DNA from: an uncultured Lentisphaeraceae bacterium
Lineage (GTDB): Bacteria > Verrucomicrobiota > Kiritimatiellia > RFP12 > DVOR01
Direction of reading: 5' to 3'
Assembly: GCA_949288955.1 (NCBI GenBank)
Contig: CASEMS010000017.1
Span: 1-60,043 of the forward strand
DNA length: 60,043 nucleotides
Positions 15,764 through 23,781 of this stretch are shown piece after piece. The notes under the pieces are model-generated. The model had not been told where the DNA came from. It was given only the letters and a program-made list of their open reading frames with translations, and ran no database searches. Both the position numbers and the translations under genes were made by a program. Positions within the stretch are counted from its first letter, which is position 1; each line of letters starts with the position of its first letter.

Positions 15764-16063
15764 TCACGCGGGCAGGAGTCGGCGCCGGGCTTCCTCCGGC
15801 GGCAAGGCTTCCACCGCGAAGCGTTTGAGGCGCGCGGTCTGCCCGGAGAGGAGGCGGACGTCGCCCCTCGGCACGCCAAGCGCCTCGGCAAGGAAGCGTC
15901 GGGCGGCCTCATTGGCCTTGCCATCCACCGGCGGCGCGGTGAGCGCCACGCGGAGCCACCCCTCCTCGGCGCCAAGCACGGCGTCGCGGGAGGCGCGGGG
16001 CGTAACCTTCACGGTGAGGGCGCACCCGCCCTTCCACGGCTCACACCACATGGGCCACCCCAT
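15764..16063 (-). CDS. YggU/DUF167 family protein
   Basis: This protein of up to 99 aa is of the small YggU family. The family pattern is clear: LTVKVTPRASRDAVLG, LRVALTAPPVDGKANEAARRFLAEALGVPRGDVRLLSGQTARLKRFAVE. The biochemical role of the family is unsettled. It overlaps the 3' end of the YggT-like gene by 23 nt if ATG 16063 is used; ATG 16051 is an alternative. The yggT-yggU pairing is common in bacteria, often near cell-envelope or growth genes. Confidence 0.9.
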   Translation of the reverse strand: MGWPMWCEPWKGGCALTVKVTPRASRDAVLGAEEGWLRVALTAPPVDGKANEAARRFLAEALGVPRGDVRLLSGQTARLKRFAVEALPPEEARRRLLPA

Positions 16064-16958
16064 GCGTCAGGAAGAGCAGCCCCATGCCCAAGACGGACTC
16101 CAAGGCCCCCAGCGCCAAGAGCGCCACCAACGGCGCGAAATCGATCGGCCCCAAGCGCAACGGCGGGATGGGCCCCGTCAGCAAACGCAGCGCGTCGTTG
16201 AGGAAAAAGACCATCGGCTGCGAGCCAAGGAGCGCGGCCACCAGCGCCATCAGCAGCAAGAGGAAGATGTAGTAGCCCAGACTGCCAATCACGTCGATCA
16301 CCGTCATGCCCGCCAAAAAGAAGGCACGCAACGGGAGCGGGAACGCGGAGAGGTCAAAGAGATTGGAGGCGACGCCCACGCCCGGCAACGTCTCCGCCAG
16401 CCGCGCGAAGACCTCCGCCGCCGGATACGCGACCTCCGAGGCGAACGCCAGCGCGATGCCCACATAGGCCACCGCCAACGCCGCCACACCCCCCACCTGC
16501 CCCCACAGCGACAGACGCATGAACGGATTGCACGCCACACGCAGCAAGTCGCCCGTGTAGCCGGGGAGCGGCCTGCCCAGATGCCACAGGCGCAGGAAGA
16601 CGCCCCCCGCCAGCAACGCGATGTAGAACCCCGCGAACCGAAGCACCTCCACCCCCAGCCACCCTAGAAAGCCCCGCGCGGGATAGGTGGCCACCGCGAA
16701 GCCCCCCAGCACCAGTTCGGGCCCGCCCAACCGCGTCAGCAACGCCGCGCACGCCGAGAGATCCAAGCCCAGCAACACCACGCAAAGCGGTTTGTCCGGC
16801 AACGGGATGGCCGTGCGCACCAACCGGATCAGGCGCCCCAACAACGTGTCGCACGCGGCCGCGTAAGGATTCAGCAGCACGTACCGCGTCGGCAAGGTCA
16901 GCCGCACCACCAACGCCAACCCCAGCAACTGCAAGAACGCAAAGAGCAGGCTCGCCAT
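16041..16958 (-). CDS. YggT-family integral membrane protein (duplicated, 305 aa)
   Basis: A multi-span membrane protein. Two YggT-like modules are apparent: N-terminal (LLFAFLQLLGLALVVRLTLPTRYVLLNPYAAACDTLLGRLIRLVRTAIPLPDKP) and C-terminal (YYIFLLLLMALVAALLGSQPMVFFLNDALRLLTGPIPPLRLGPIDFAPLVALLALGA). The latter carries the typical Pro-rich GxIDFxP signature. E. coli YggT is also a double-module protein. Proposed roles in osmotic tolerance or membrane organisation are not specific. The start codon overlaps the coaX stop (ATGA), so it is the fourth gene of the M42-nadC-coaX-yggT-yggU unit. Confidence 0.8.
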   Translation of the reverse strand: MASLLFAFLQLLGLALVVRLTLPTRYVLLNPYAAACDTLLGRLIRLVRTAIPLPDKPLCVVLLGLDLSACAALLTRLGGPELVLGGFAVATYPARGFLGWLGVEVLRFAGFYIALLAGGVFLRLWHLGRPLPGYTGDLLRVACNPFMRLSLWGQVGGVAALAVAYVGIALAFASEVAYPAAEVFARLAETLPGVGVASNLFDLSAFPLPLRAFFLAGMTVIDVIGSLGYYIFLLLLMALVAALLGSQPMVFFLNDALRLLTGPIPPLRLGPIDFAPLVALLALGALESVLGMGLLFLTHGVAHVV

Positions 16959-17713
16959 CAGTCGGAGCCCCCATTCTCAAAGATCCGGCCCAACCCGAAG
17001 AGCGTCAGCGTCGGATCAATGGCGTAATCCAACCCCGCGCCGTCGAGCACCCAGCCGGCGTATCCCCCCGTCGCCACCACCCGCGCCTTCCCGCCGAAGG
17101 GACGTTGCAGGTGACCCACCAACTCGCGCACGATGCCGCGATAGCCCACACGCGCACCCAGGGCGATGGCCTCCTCGGTGCTCTTGCCAATCTCGGGCGT
17201 CTCGCCGCCGAGGGCCACCTCGGGCAGGAGGGCGGTCTTCTCATGGAGATAGCGGGTCATGAGCGGGAGCCCGGGGGTGATCACGCCGCCCACGTAAGCC
17301 GGGCGCGCGTCCAGCACCTCGAAGTTCAGCGCCGTGCCGAAGTCCACCACGATGAGCGGCGCGCCGTAACGCGCCAAGCCGCCCGCCGCGTCGGCCAAAC
17401 GGTCGGCGCCGATGCGCTCGGGGTTCGGATAATCCAACGCAAAGCCCAGCGGGCTCTCGTGCGTGACGAAGCGCGGCGCGCAACCGAGCGTCTCATGCGT
17501 CAGACGGCGCCACTTGGCGTTGGCCTTCGGCACCACCGAGGCGATGCTCACGCCCTCCACATACTCGGAGGCGATCAGGCGCATCAGGTCGGAGCACGCC
17601 TCCGGGTTCGCCAGAATCCCCCCCTCGATGCGCGTAACCCGCGAGACCGCCCCGTCCTCGTAGAGCCCCAGGGTGGTCGAGGTGTTCCCGACATCCACGC
17701 AAAGCAGGCGCAT
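16958..17713 (-). CDS. coaX: type III pantothenate kinase
   Basis: Phosphorylates pantothenate in the first step of coenzyme A synthesis. The 251-aa product has the ASKHA-fold signatures of CoaX: DVGNT at 7-11 (phosphate 1), GADR at 102-105, DFGTA at 124-128 (phosphate 2) and GGVITPG at 142-148. The start at ATG 17713 overlaps the nadC stop by one base, and the stop overlaps yggT. Together with nadC upstream the operon covers two pyridine/pantothenate-derived cofactors. Length and motifs are intact. Confidence 0.96.
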   Translation of the reverse strand: MRLLCVDVGNTSTTLGLYEDGAVSRVTRIEGGILANPEACSDLMRLIASEYVEGVSIASVVPKANAKWRRLTHETLGCAPRFVTHESPLGFALDYPNPERIGADRLADAAGGLARYGAPLIVVDFGTALNFEVLDARPAYVGGVITPGLPLMTRYLHEKTALLPEVALGGETPEIGKSTEEAIALGARVGYRGIVRELVGHLQRPFGGKARVVATGGYAGWVLDGAGLDYAIDPTLTLFGLGRIFENGGSD

Positions 17714-18603
17714 CAGATGGCGCTCCACTCCAGGGCCAGGTCGACGCTCGGGGCGGAGTGCGTCAGGGCGCCGACGCTCAGGGCGTCCACGCCGGTGGAG
17801 GCGATGGCGTTGGCGGTTTGCAGGTTGATGCCGCCGGAGGCTTCGAGTTTGGTCTTCTTGCCGGAGGCGCGGACGATGGACACGCATTCGCGCATGAGGT
17901 CGAGCGGCATATTGTCGAGCATGATCCATTCGGGCTCCGCGCGGAGGGCGGATTCCAGCTCGGCCTTGCTCTCGACCTCGATCTCCACGGCCAGGAGGGG
18001 ATAGGCCTTGCGGGCGGCCTCGACGGCCAGATCCAGGCGGTTGGGGTCGCCGCCGGCCCAGAGACGGCGGTGGTTGTCCTTCATGAGGATGCGGTCGTAG
18101 AGGCCGAAGCGATGGTTCGCGCCACCGCCGCAGCGCACCGCGAACTTCTCGAAGACGCGGAGGCAGGGGGTGGTCTTGCGCGTGTCCAGCACGAGGCAGT
18201 CGTAGGGCTTGACCGCCTCGACGAAGCGGTGGGTCAGGGTGGCCGTGCCGCACATCCGCTGGATGAAGTTGAGCGCGGTGCGCTCGGCGGTGAGGATGGC
18301 GCAGGCCCGCCCCGTGAAGCGCGCCAGCACGCTGCCCTTGGGGGCCACCGCGCCGTTGGGGATGAGGATCTCGCTGGTGAGCGTGGGGTCGAGCATCTGA
18401 AGGGTGAAGAGGGCCACGTTCAGGCCGGCCACGCAACATTCCTCGCGGGCCTGGATTTCGCCGGTGGCCATCACGTCCGGGCCAACGAGGGCGAGGGTGG
18501 TGGCGTCGCCGGCGCCGATGTCCTCCTTCAGCGCGGCGCGGATGGCCAGGACGGCGCGGGGGTCTTTGGTGATGTCGGGCAAGGATTCGGGATTGGGGTG
18601 CAT
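17713..18603 (-). CDS. nadC: nicotinate-nucleotide pyrophosphorylase (quinolinate phosphoribosyltransferase)
   Basis: Converts quinolinate and PRPP to nicotinate mononucleotide in de novo NAD synthesis. The 296-aa product has an N-terminal alpha/beta sandwich (EDIGAGDATTLALV) and the catalytic barrel: RMCGTATLTHRFVEAV, LDTRKTTPCLRVFEKFAVRCGGGANHR, ILMKDNH, EIEVES, WIMLDNM and LEASGGI, all classic. It follows the M42 peptidase gene by 30 nt and overlaps coaX. No nadA or nadB in the window. Confidence 0.97.
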   Translation of the reverse strand: MHPNPESLPDITKDPRAVLAIRAALKEDIGAGDATTLALVGPDVMATGEIQAREECCVAGLNVALFTLQMLDPTLTSEILIPNGAVAPKGSVLARFTGRACAILTAERTALNFIQRMCGTATLTHRFVEAVKPYDCLVLDTRKTTPCLRVFEKFAVRCGGGANHRFGLYDRILMKDNHRRLWAGGDPNRLDLAVEAARKAYPLLAVEIEVESKAELESALRAEPEWIMLDNMPLDLMRECVSIVRASGKKTKLEASGGINLQTANAIASTGVDALSVGALTHSAPSVDLALEWSAI

Positions 18604-18633
18604 GGGGCTTCTCCGGTCGTTCGGATGGGGGTC

Positions 18634-19716
18634 TCAGAGTTCAGGCGTCAGGTCAGGCTTGGCGGGCAGAGCGCCGATGAAGGCGCAGAGCAGGCGGACG
18701 ATCTGCTCCACGTCCGCCAGATCCACCACCTCCACGGGGCTGTGCATGTAACGCAAGGGGATGGAGATGAGCGCCACGGCCGCGCCGCCGCGCTGCATCC
18801 GCATGGAGTAGGCATTGTTGCCCGAGGCGCGTGCGCGCACCTGCGGCTGCAAGGTGATGCCCTCCTGCCGCGCGGCCGCCTCCAAGAGCGTGCGCAGCTT
18901 GGGGTTGTAGAGCGGGCCGACGCCGAGGATGGGGCCGCCGCCGAGTCGCACGTCGCCCATCTTCCGGCGATCCGCCGGCGTCGCGTCCGTCGCGAAGCCC
19001 ACGTCCAGGCAAATGCCGATGTCCGGGTTCACCTGGTAGGCCGCCGTCTGGCCGCCGATCAGCCCCAGCTCCTCCTGCACGCTCCCCACCAGATGCAAGG
19101 CCACGTTCAGCGGCGCGAGCGGCTCCTCCGCCAACCGGCGCACCACCTCCGCGGCGATGAAGGCGCCGATCCGGTTGTCGAGGCCGCGGCAGGAGACGCG
19201 CGTGCCCGCCAGCTCCCGCCACCCCGCGTCCACCACCGCCGGCGCGCCAAGCGCCACCAACGCCTCCGCCTCGGCCTTGGAGGAGGCGCCGATATCCACC
19301 GGCGCCTCGGAGAGATCCGTCGGCGCGACCTTCTCGCGCTCCTTCGCGGTCATCAGGTGCGGCGGGCGCACGCCGAAGACGCCGTTCACCGGCCCTTGGC
19401 GCCCTTGGATCACCACCCGCTCCCCCGCCACCGTCTGCACCGTCACCCCGCCGTTCGGGATGAGATAGAGGAAACCGTTGTCGTCGATGTAGGACACCAG
19501 GAAGCCGATCTCGTCGCAATGCGCCTCGAGCATCACCTTCGTGGGGGCGCCCTCGTTCAACACCGCGTGCAGGTTGCCGTGGATGTCAAAGGCACTCTCC
19601 ACCCCCGCCGAGCGCACATAGCGCGCCAACAGGCGCTGCCCGTCCTGCTCGAACCCGCTGGGCGCGCGGCACGCCACCAACTCTTTCAGAAACGTCAAAG
19701 CCTTTTTGCTGAACAT
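18634..19716 (-). CDS. M42-family metallo-aminopeptidase
   Basis: A 360-aa dinuclear-metal aminopeptidase/glutamyl-aminopeptidase-like enzyme that trims peptides in the cytoplasm. Metal and catalytic residues visible: H66 and D68 (EAHCDEIGFLV), D180 (CRGLDNRIG), E215-E216 (VQEELGLIGGQ), D238 (CLDVGFATD) and the late His in YMHSPVEVVD. The start is placed at ATG 19716, since the longer frame runs through the promoter. It leads an operon with nadC, coaX, yggT and yggU. The TACACT box at 19743-19748 is 26 nt upstream. The nearby peptide ABC transporter genes could supply its substrates (inference). Confidence 0.94.
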   Translation of the reverse strand: MFSKKALTFLKELVACRAPSGFEQDGQRLLARYVRSAGVESAFDIHGNLHAVLNEGAPTKVMLEAHCDEIGFLVSYIDDNGFLYLIPNGGVTVQTVAGERVVIQGRQGPVNGVFGVRPPHLMTAKEREKVAPTDLSEAPVDIGASSKAEAEALVALGAPAVVDAGWRELAGTRVSCRGLDNRIGAFIAAEVVRRLAEEPLAPLNVALHLVGSVQEELGLIGGQTAAYQVNPDIGICLDVGFATDATPADRRKMGDVRLGGGPILGVGPLYNPKLRTLLEAAARQEGITLQPQVRARASGNNAYSMRMQRGGAAVALISIPLRYMHSPVEVVDLADVEQIVRLLCAFIGALPAKPDLTPEL

Positions 19717-19742
19717 CGCACAGTCCTCATGTGTTGAAAGGG

Positions 19743-19748
19743 AGTGTA
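19743..19748 (-). promoter_or_regulatory. -10-like box for the M42-nadC-coaX operon
   Basis: Minus-strand TTGGTACACT, 26 nt upstream of ATG 19716. It belongs to the TATRCT/TACACT class seen across the window. Confidence 0.5.
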
Positions 19749-19800
19749 CCAAAAACCCGCCGTGCCCTGCAGGGCGTGCGCGATCATCCCCGGGGGTTGG

Positions 19801-19949
19801 GACTTGGCGGCTCGTCCGAGGTGGATCAGCCGCCGATCCGAGGTGGATCAGCCGCCGATCCGAGGTGGATCAGCCGCCGATCCGAGGTGGATCAGCCGCC
19901 GAGCCAAGGTGGATCGGCCGCCGATCCGAGGTGGATCAGCCGCCGATCC
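19801..19949. repeat. R1 palindromic repeat array (7 units, largest in window)
   Basis: 17-nt cores begin at 19801, 19823, 19845, 19867, 19889, 19911 and 19933, an exact 22-bp period. Five of the seven share the form GGATCAGCCGCCGATCC. It lies between the divergent promoters of the M42 operon and the TPR gene at 20077. The remainder of 19717-20076 shows no gene. Confidence 0.95.
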
Positions 19950-20048
19950 CCAAAATGAGGCCCCCAAGCGCGCCACCGATCACCCAATCCCTCGCGCCCT
20001 TAAACGCCCTCGATACTATTGGGACGTGCAACGTTCCCGGGATTGTGG

Positions 20049-20054
20049 TATTTT
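20049..20054 (+). promoter_or_regulatory. possible -10 box for the 20077 operon
   Basis: GTGGTATTTTAA, 22 nt before ATG 20077; the GGTAT context is like the other boxes but the sequence is weaker. Confidence 0.35.
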
Positions 20055-20076
20055 AACGGTCATTGTGAGAAAGCAG

Positions 20077-22107
20077 ATGATGGACGCGCGTAAACTCTTG
20101 GCGGCGCTTCTGGCCGTGGCCTGTCTGGGCACGGCGGGGGCGCAGTCGGTCTTTGACATGCCCAAGCTCTTCCCGCGGCACAAGCAGGCGTTGGGGCAAT
20201 TCCTGCGCGCCGCCCAGGCGGGGGACCTGTTGGGGGCGGAGACGGCCGCGCGGGCGGCGGCCAAACTCTTCCCGCGCGACGCGAACTGGCACTACAACGT
20301 GGCATGCGTCTGCGCGCGCGACAACCGCCCCGACGAGGCGTTGGAGTGGTTGGGCAAGGCCATCGCGCTGGGCTTCACGGACACCCGCAAGATGGAGGGC
20401 GACGACGACCTGGCCTCCCTGCGCGCCCTGCCGCGTTTCAAGGAGCTGATGGAGGAGGCGACGCGCCTGGCGAAGGATCCGCCCAAGAACGCCACCCTGT
20501 CCTCGGCCCTCGTCAGCGAAGTGCCCGTGGGCGCGGAGGCGACGGTGGAGGCCGCGAACACGCAGTGGGATTGGAACCCCCTCTCGGGCGGCTACATGAC
20601 CACGCTCCTGCGCCCGCGCGGGGAGGTGAAGGCCGGCGCGGAGGCCTATCGGGGGCCCTGCGCCGAGTTGGTGCGGCCTTGGCTGGAGGCCAACCCGCAA
20701 GCCTACGCGGGCGTGCTTTACGTGAACCGCGACGAGGATCTCGCCGCAGCGGACTTCAAGGCCTTCCCTGGGCTGACCCCCGTGCTCTACTCGGAGGAGG
20801 CGGTGGCGGCGGGCGCGCACAAGGGCGCCGCGAACGGCCTCTTCTCCACAGGGCTCGCCCCGCTGCCCACCGTCGGCAACTCCACGATGGCGTTGGGAAG
20901 GCCGCCCTTCTGGCGGAGCGTCCCGCGGCTGATCTCCACGGAGGCCGGCAACGCGGCGGTGGCGCTGCGCCTAGCCTCCCTGAACCAACTCTACGTCTAT
21001 GACGCCACGACCGACTTCGACAAGCGTTTCCTGGGCGACCTGCTGATCGCCAACAACCCGGCCGTCATCCTCTCGGCGGATCTCTCCTCGGAGAAGCCGG
21101 ACGCGAAGGCGGCGCAACGGGCGCTGACGGAGCTGATCCTGGCGGCCTTCGCGGCCTTCACCCCCGAGACGAAGGCGGAGATGCTCCGCCGGGGGCTCTT
21201 GGTCCCGACCGTGCAGAAGCTGCTGCGCGAGAGCCTGATAGGAAAGCCGGACTACTTCTCGGCGGCGGCGCACCCGGCGGTCTTCGACCCCAAGGCCATC
21301 GACGCGGAGGCCTTTCTGCGCGCGGCCCATGCGCTGACGCCGGCGACGCTCCCGCCGCCCGTAACGCTCTCCGTGCGCCAAGAGTCGCTGCCGCGGCAAT
21401 GGGTGGACTATTTCGACGCGGCGACGGAGCGCATCGCCGACTCCTCGCTGTGTGTCAGCCGGATCGTGAGAGGGCGTGGGCACACGCGGCGGCTCTCGGT
21501 GGAGGCCCAGGCGCCGGGCACGCCGGGGGCGCGCTTCCGGTGGTTCCCGGTCGGCGGCGACCCCGCGCTCATCCGCATCAATCCGCTGACGGAGAATGGG
21601 TCGTTGGCAACGATCGAGGCCGACTGGCGGCAAGTGCCCTTCGACGGGCCGCAGGGGATGCCCACACGGCGGGTGGACGTGGCGTGCGTGGCGGTCTCGC
21701 CAGAGGGGGTGGCCTCCGCCCCGGTGTTCGTCAGCTTCCGTTGGCTGGCCAATGAGCGGCGGCGCTACGATGCCTCGGGCCGCCTCCTCGCCATCGACTA
21801 CACCGCGCCCAAGGAGGGCTGGCGCTACGAGGACCCCTTGCTGACCGCCTTCAAGAACTGGCGCGACGTCTACCTTTACGACGACGATGGCCGCCTGCTT
21901 GGCTGGACGCGCACGCGGCCCGGCCAGGGCGAGGCGCAGCGCTTCGACGCCCATGGGCGCCGCGTGGCCGAGCCGAACCCCGATGGCTCGCCCAAACGCG
22001 TCGTCCCCGTAACCTATCTTCCCCGCGTCATCCAAGGCAGCGATGGCATCCATGCCCCGGCCATCGAGCTGATCCAGTCCGACGCGGGGGCCGAGACCGC
22101 CCCCTGA
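20077..22107 (+). CDS. secreted TPR-containing hypothetical protein, 676 aa
   Basis: Starts MMDARKLLAALLAVACLGTAGAQS, a clear Sec signal peptide cleaved near residue 23. Residues about 45-130 form tetratricopeptide-like helices (NWHYNVACVCARDNRPDEALEWLGKAIALGF...DDLASLRALPRFKELM), a variant common in planctomycete/verrucomicrobial secreted proteins. The middle has no recognised domain. The C-terminal 110 residues carry YD-like phrases (YDASGRLLAIDYTAP, YDDDGRLLGWTRTRPGQ, FDAHGRRV) reminiscent of RHS/YD repeats. It is 19 nt upstream of the YejE-like permease, so it may be co-transcribed with the transporter. It does not resemble a peptide-binding protein, and I would not assign it as the missing substrate-binding subunit. 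Confidence 0.75.
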   Translation: MMDARKLLAALLAVACLGTAGAQSVFDMPKLFPRHKQALGQFLRAAQAGDLLGAETAARAAAKLFPRDANWHYNVACVCARDNRPDEALEWLGKAIALGFTDTRKMEGDDDLASLRALPRFKELMEEATRLAKDPPKNATLSSALVSEVPVGAEATVEAANTQWDWNPLSGGYMTTLLRPRGEVKAGAEAYRGPCAELVRPWLEANPQAYAGVLYVNRDEDLAAADFKAFPGLTPVLYSEEAVAAGAHKGAANGLFSTGLAPLPTVGNSTMALGRPPFWRSVPRLISTEAGNAAVALRLASLNQLYVYDATTDFDKRFLGDLLIANNPAVILSADLSSEKPDAKAAQRALTELILAAFAAFTPETKAEMLRRGLLVPTVQKLLRESLIGKPDYFSAAAHPAVFDPKAIDAEAFLRAAHALTPATLPPPVTLSVRQESLPRQWVDYFDAATERIADSSLCVSRIVRGRGHTRRLSVEAQAPGTPGARFRWFPVGGDPALIRINPLTENGSLATIEADWRQVPFDGPQGMPTRRVDVACVAVSPEGVASAPVFVSFRWLANERRRYDASGRLLAIDYTAPKEGWRYEDPLLTAFKNWRDVYLYDDDGRLLGWTRTRPGQGEAQRFDAHGRRVAEPNPDGSPKRVVPVTYLPRVIQGSDGIHAPAIELIQSDAGAETAP

Positions 22108-22126
22108 CCCACCCCAAGGCCCGCCG

Positions 22127-23773
22127 ATGAAACTATTCCGCCTCTCCCCGCTCACCCAAAAACGCCTCGACCGCTTCCGCCGCAGCCGCGTGGCCTTCTG
22201 GTCGCTCCGGCTGTTGGGCGTGCTCTATGTGCTCAGCCTCTGCGCGGAGCTCATCTGCAACGACAAGCCGCTCGTCATGCGCTTCGACGGCGAGCTCTCC
22301 TTCCCCTTCCTGCTCAACCAGCCCCCGGAGGCCGTCCAGAAGGCCACTGGCGAGACCACCCACGTCAATTACCGCGCCTTCGTGGAGAGCGAGACCTTCG
22401 GCAGCCACCCCGGCGACTTCGCGCTCTTCGCCCCCGTCCCCTACGCGCCCGGCGAGACGCTCGACACCAAAGACCTGGAGCGCGACAAGATCGTAACCAT
22501 CTCCCTTGTCCCCGACCAACCCATCGGCCGCTTCAACCTGACGCAAGACCTCACGATCGCCCGCCAGGACAGTTGCGCGCAGTTCTTCCCCAACACCGAC
22601 CTCCGCGATGGGCGCACGGCCCTCGGCGACTTGGTGGCGCTCACCCCCGCGCTCCGCCAAGAGATCACCCGCCGCCTCAGCGGCGAAGCCTGCGGCCCCT
22701 ACGAGACCGAGGTCGCGCCCATCCCCCAGCGCGCCTTCCCGTGGGAGCGCCTCATCCTCTCCCTGGCCCCCACCCAGGGCGGCGCCCGCCCCCTGACCCT
22801 CCGCGTCAACCTCCGCGCCATCCTCCCCAACGGCCAACGTTTCCTCCCCAAGCAGACCTACGCCTTCACGCGCGAGCTCGACGCCCGCGGGCGCCCCGGC
22901 AAACCGCTCCTCATCCGCGAGGAGGGCACCCCCGAGCCGGAACCCAAGCTGATGGCGCTCCTCAACGAGTGGGCCGAGCGTGGCTTCGCCAAGGACATCA
23001 CTGCCGCCGACGGCATCACCTGGGTCGGCCCCGACCGCACACTCTACGCCGTCTCCTCCGGCAACAACATCCGCTTCCCCTTCCCGCCCTCGCGCGAGCA
23101 CCCCTTCGGCCTCGACGGCTCTGGGCGCGACGTCTTCAGCCGCATCGTCTACGCCACGCGCATCGCCATGAGCTTCGGCCTGCTCCTCGCCATCGCCGCC
23201 ACCATCATCGGCACGACCATCGGCTCCCTGCAAGGCTACTTCGGCGGCAAGGTGGACATCTGCGTCCAGCGCTTCACCGAGATCTGGGCCGCCCTTCCCT
23301 TCCTTTATATCATGGTGTTGGTGGGGGCGGTCTTCGGGCGCAGCTTCTGGCTGTTGCTTCTGGTCTATGGGCTCTTCTGCTGGCTCAGCATCTCCTACTA
23401 CATGCGCGCGGAGTTCCTGCGCCTGCGCGGGCGCCCCTTCGTGGCGGCGGCGCGGTGCCAAGGCCTCGGCAACGGGCGCATCATCTTCCGCCACATCCTC
23501 CCCAACGCGCTCACGCCGATCATCACGCTCTTCCCCTTCCTGCTCGTCGGCGCCATCAGCGCGCTTGTCTCGCTCGACTTCCTCGGCTTCGGCCTGCCGC
23601 CCCTCACGCCAAGCTGGGGTGAGCTGCTGAACCAGGCGCAGACCTACCGTTGGGCCTGGTGGCTGATCCTCTTCCCCTCCCTCGCCATCTTCACGGTGAT
23701 GTTCCTCACGGTCATGGTCGGCGAAGGCGTCCGCAACGCCTTCGACCCCAAGCCCTTCAGCAAACTCCAATGA
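22127..23773 (+). CDS. peptide ABC transporter permease, YejE/OppC-like with large periplasmic insertion
   Basis: The N-terminus (LSPLTQKRLDRFRRSRVAFWSLRLLGVLYVLSLCAELICNDKPLVMRFDGELSFP) resembles E. coli YejE closely. The C-terminal permease (HPFGLDGSGRDVFSRIVYATRIAMSFGLLLA; the ABC-coupling EAA-type loop AAARCQGLGNGRIIFRHILPNAL; LDFLGFGLPPLTPSWGELL) is typical of the OppC/DppC group. The protein is 548 aa against about 340 for YejE. The extra 200 residues (roughly 75-290) sit in the external loop after the first membrane helix and look like a separate soluble domain. It forms an inner-membrane channel with an OppB-type partner, which is not in the window. The following ATPase overlaps or closely follows. 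Confidence 0.9.
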   Translation: MKLFRLSPLTQKRLDRFRRSRVAFWSLRLLGVLYVLSLCAELICNDKPLVMRFDGELSFPFLLNQPPEAVQKATGETTHVNYRAFVESETFGSHPGDFALFAPVPYAPGETLDTKDLERDKIVTISLVPDQPIGRFNLTQDLTIARQDSCAQFFPNTDLRDGRTALGDLVALTPALRQEITRRLSGEACGPYETEVAPIPQRAFPWERLILSLAPTQGGARPLTLRVNLRAILPNGQRFLPKQTYAFTRELDARGRPGKPLLIREEGTPEPEPKLMALLNEWAERGFAKDITAADGITWVGPDRTLYAVSSGNNIRFPFPPSREHPFGLDGSGRDVFSRIVYATRIAMSFGLLLAIAATIIGTTIGSLQGYFGGKVDICVQRFTEIWAALPFLYIMVLVGAVFGRSFWLLLLVYGLFCWLSISYYMRAEFLRLRGRPFVAAARCQGLGNGRIIFRHILPNALTPIITLFPFLLVGAISALVSLDFLGFGLPPLTPSWGELLNQAQTYRWAWWLILFPSLAIFTVMFLTVMVGEGVRNAFDPKPFSKLQ

Positions 23774-23781
23774 GGCCCGCC

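Noticed and set aside
19801..19949. CRISPR array
   Set aside because: The 22-bp repeats are directly contiguous with 5-nt fixed spacers and no variable spacer sequence; no cas genes nearby.
20077..22107. Substrate-binding protein for the adjacent peptide transporter
   Set aside because: It has a signal peptide and is adjacent, but carries TPR-like and YD-like sequence and none of the SBP family 5 features.
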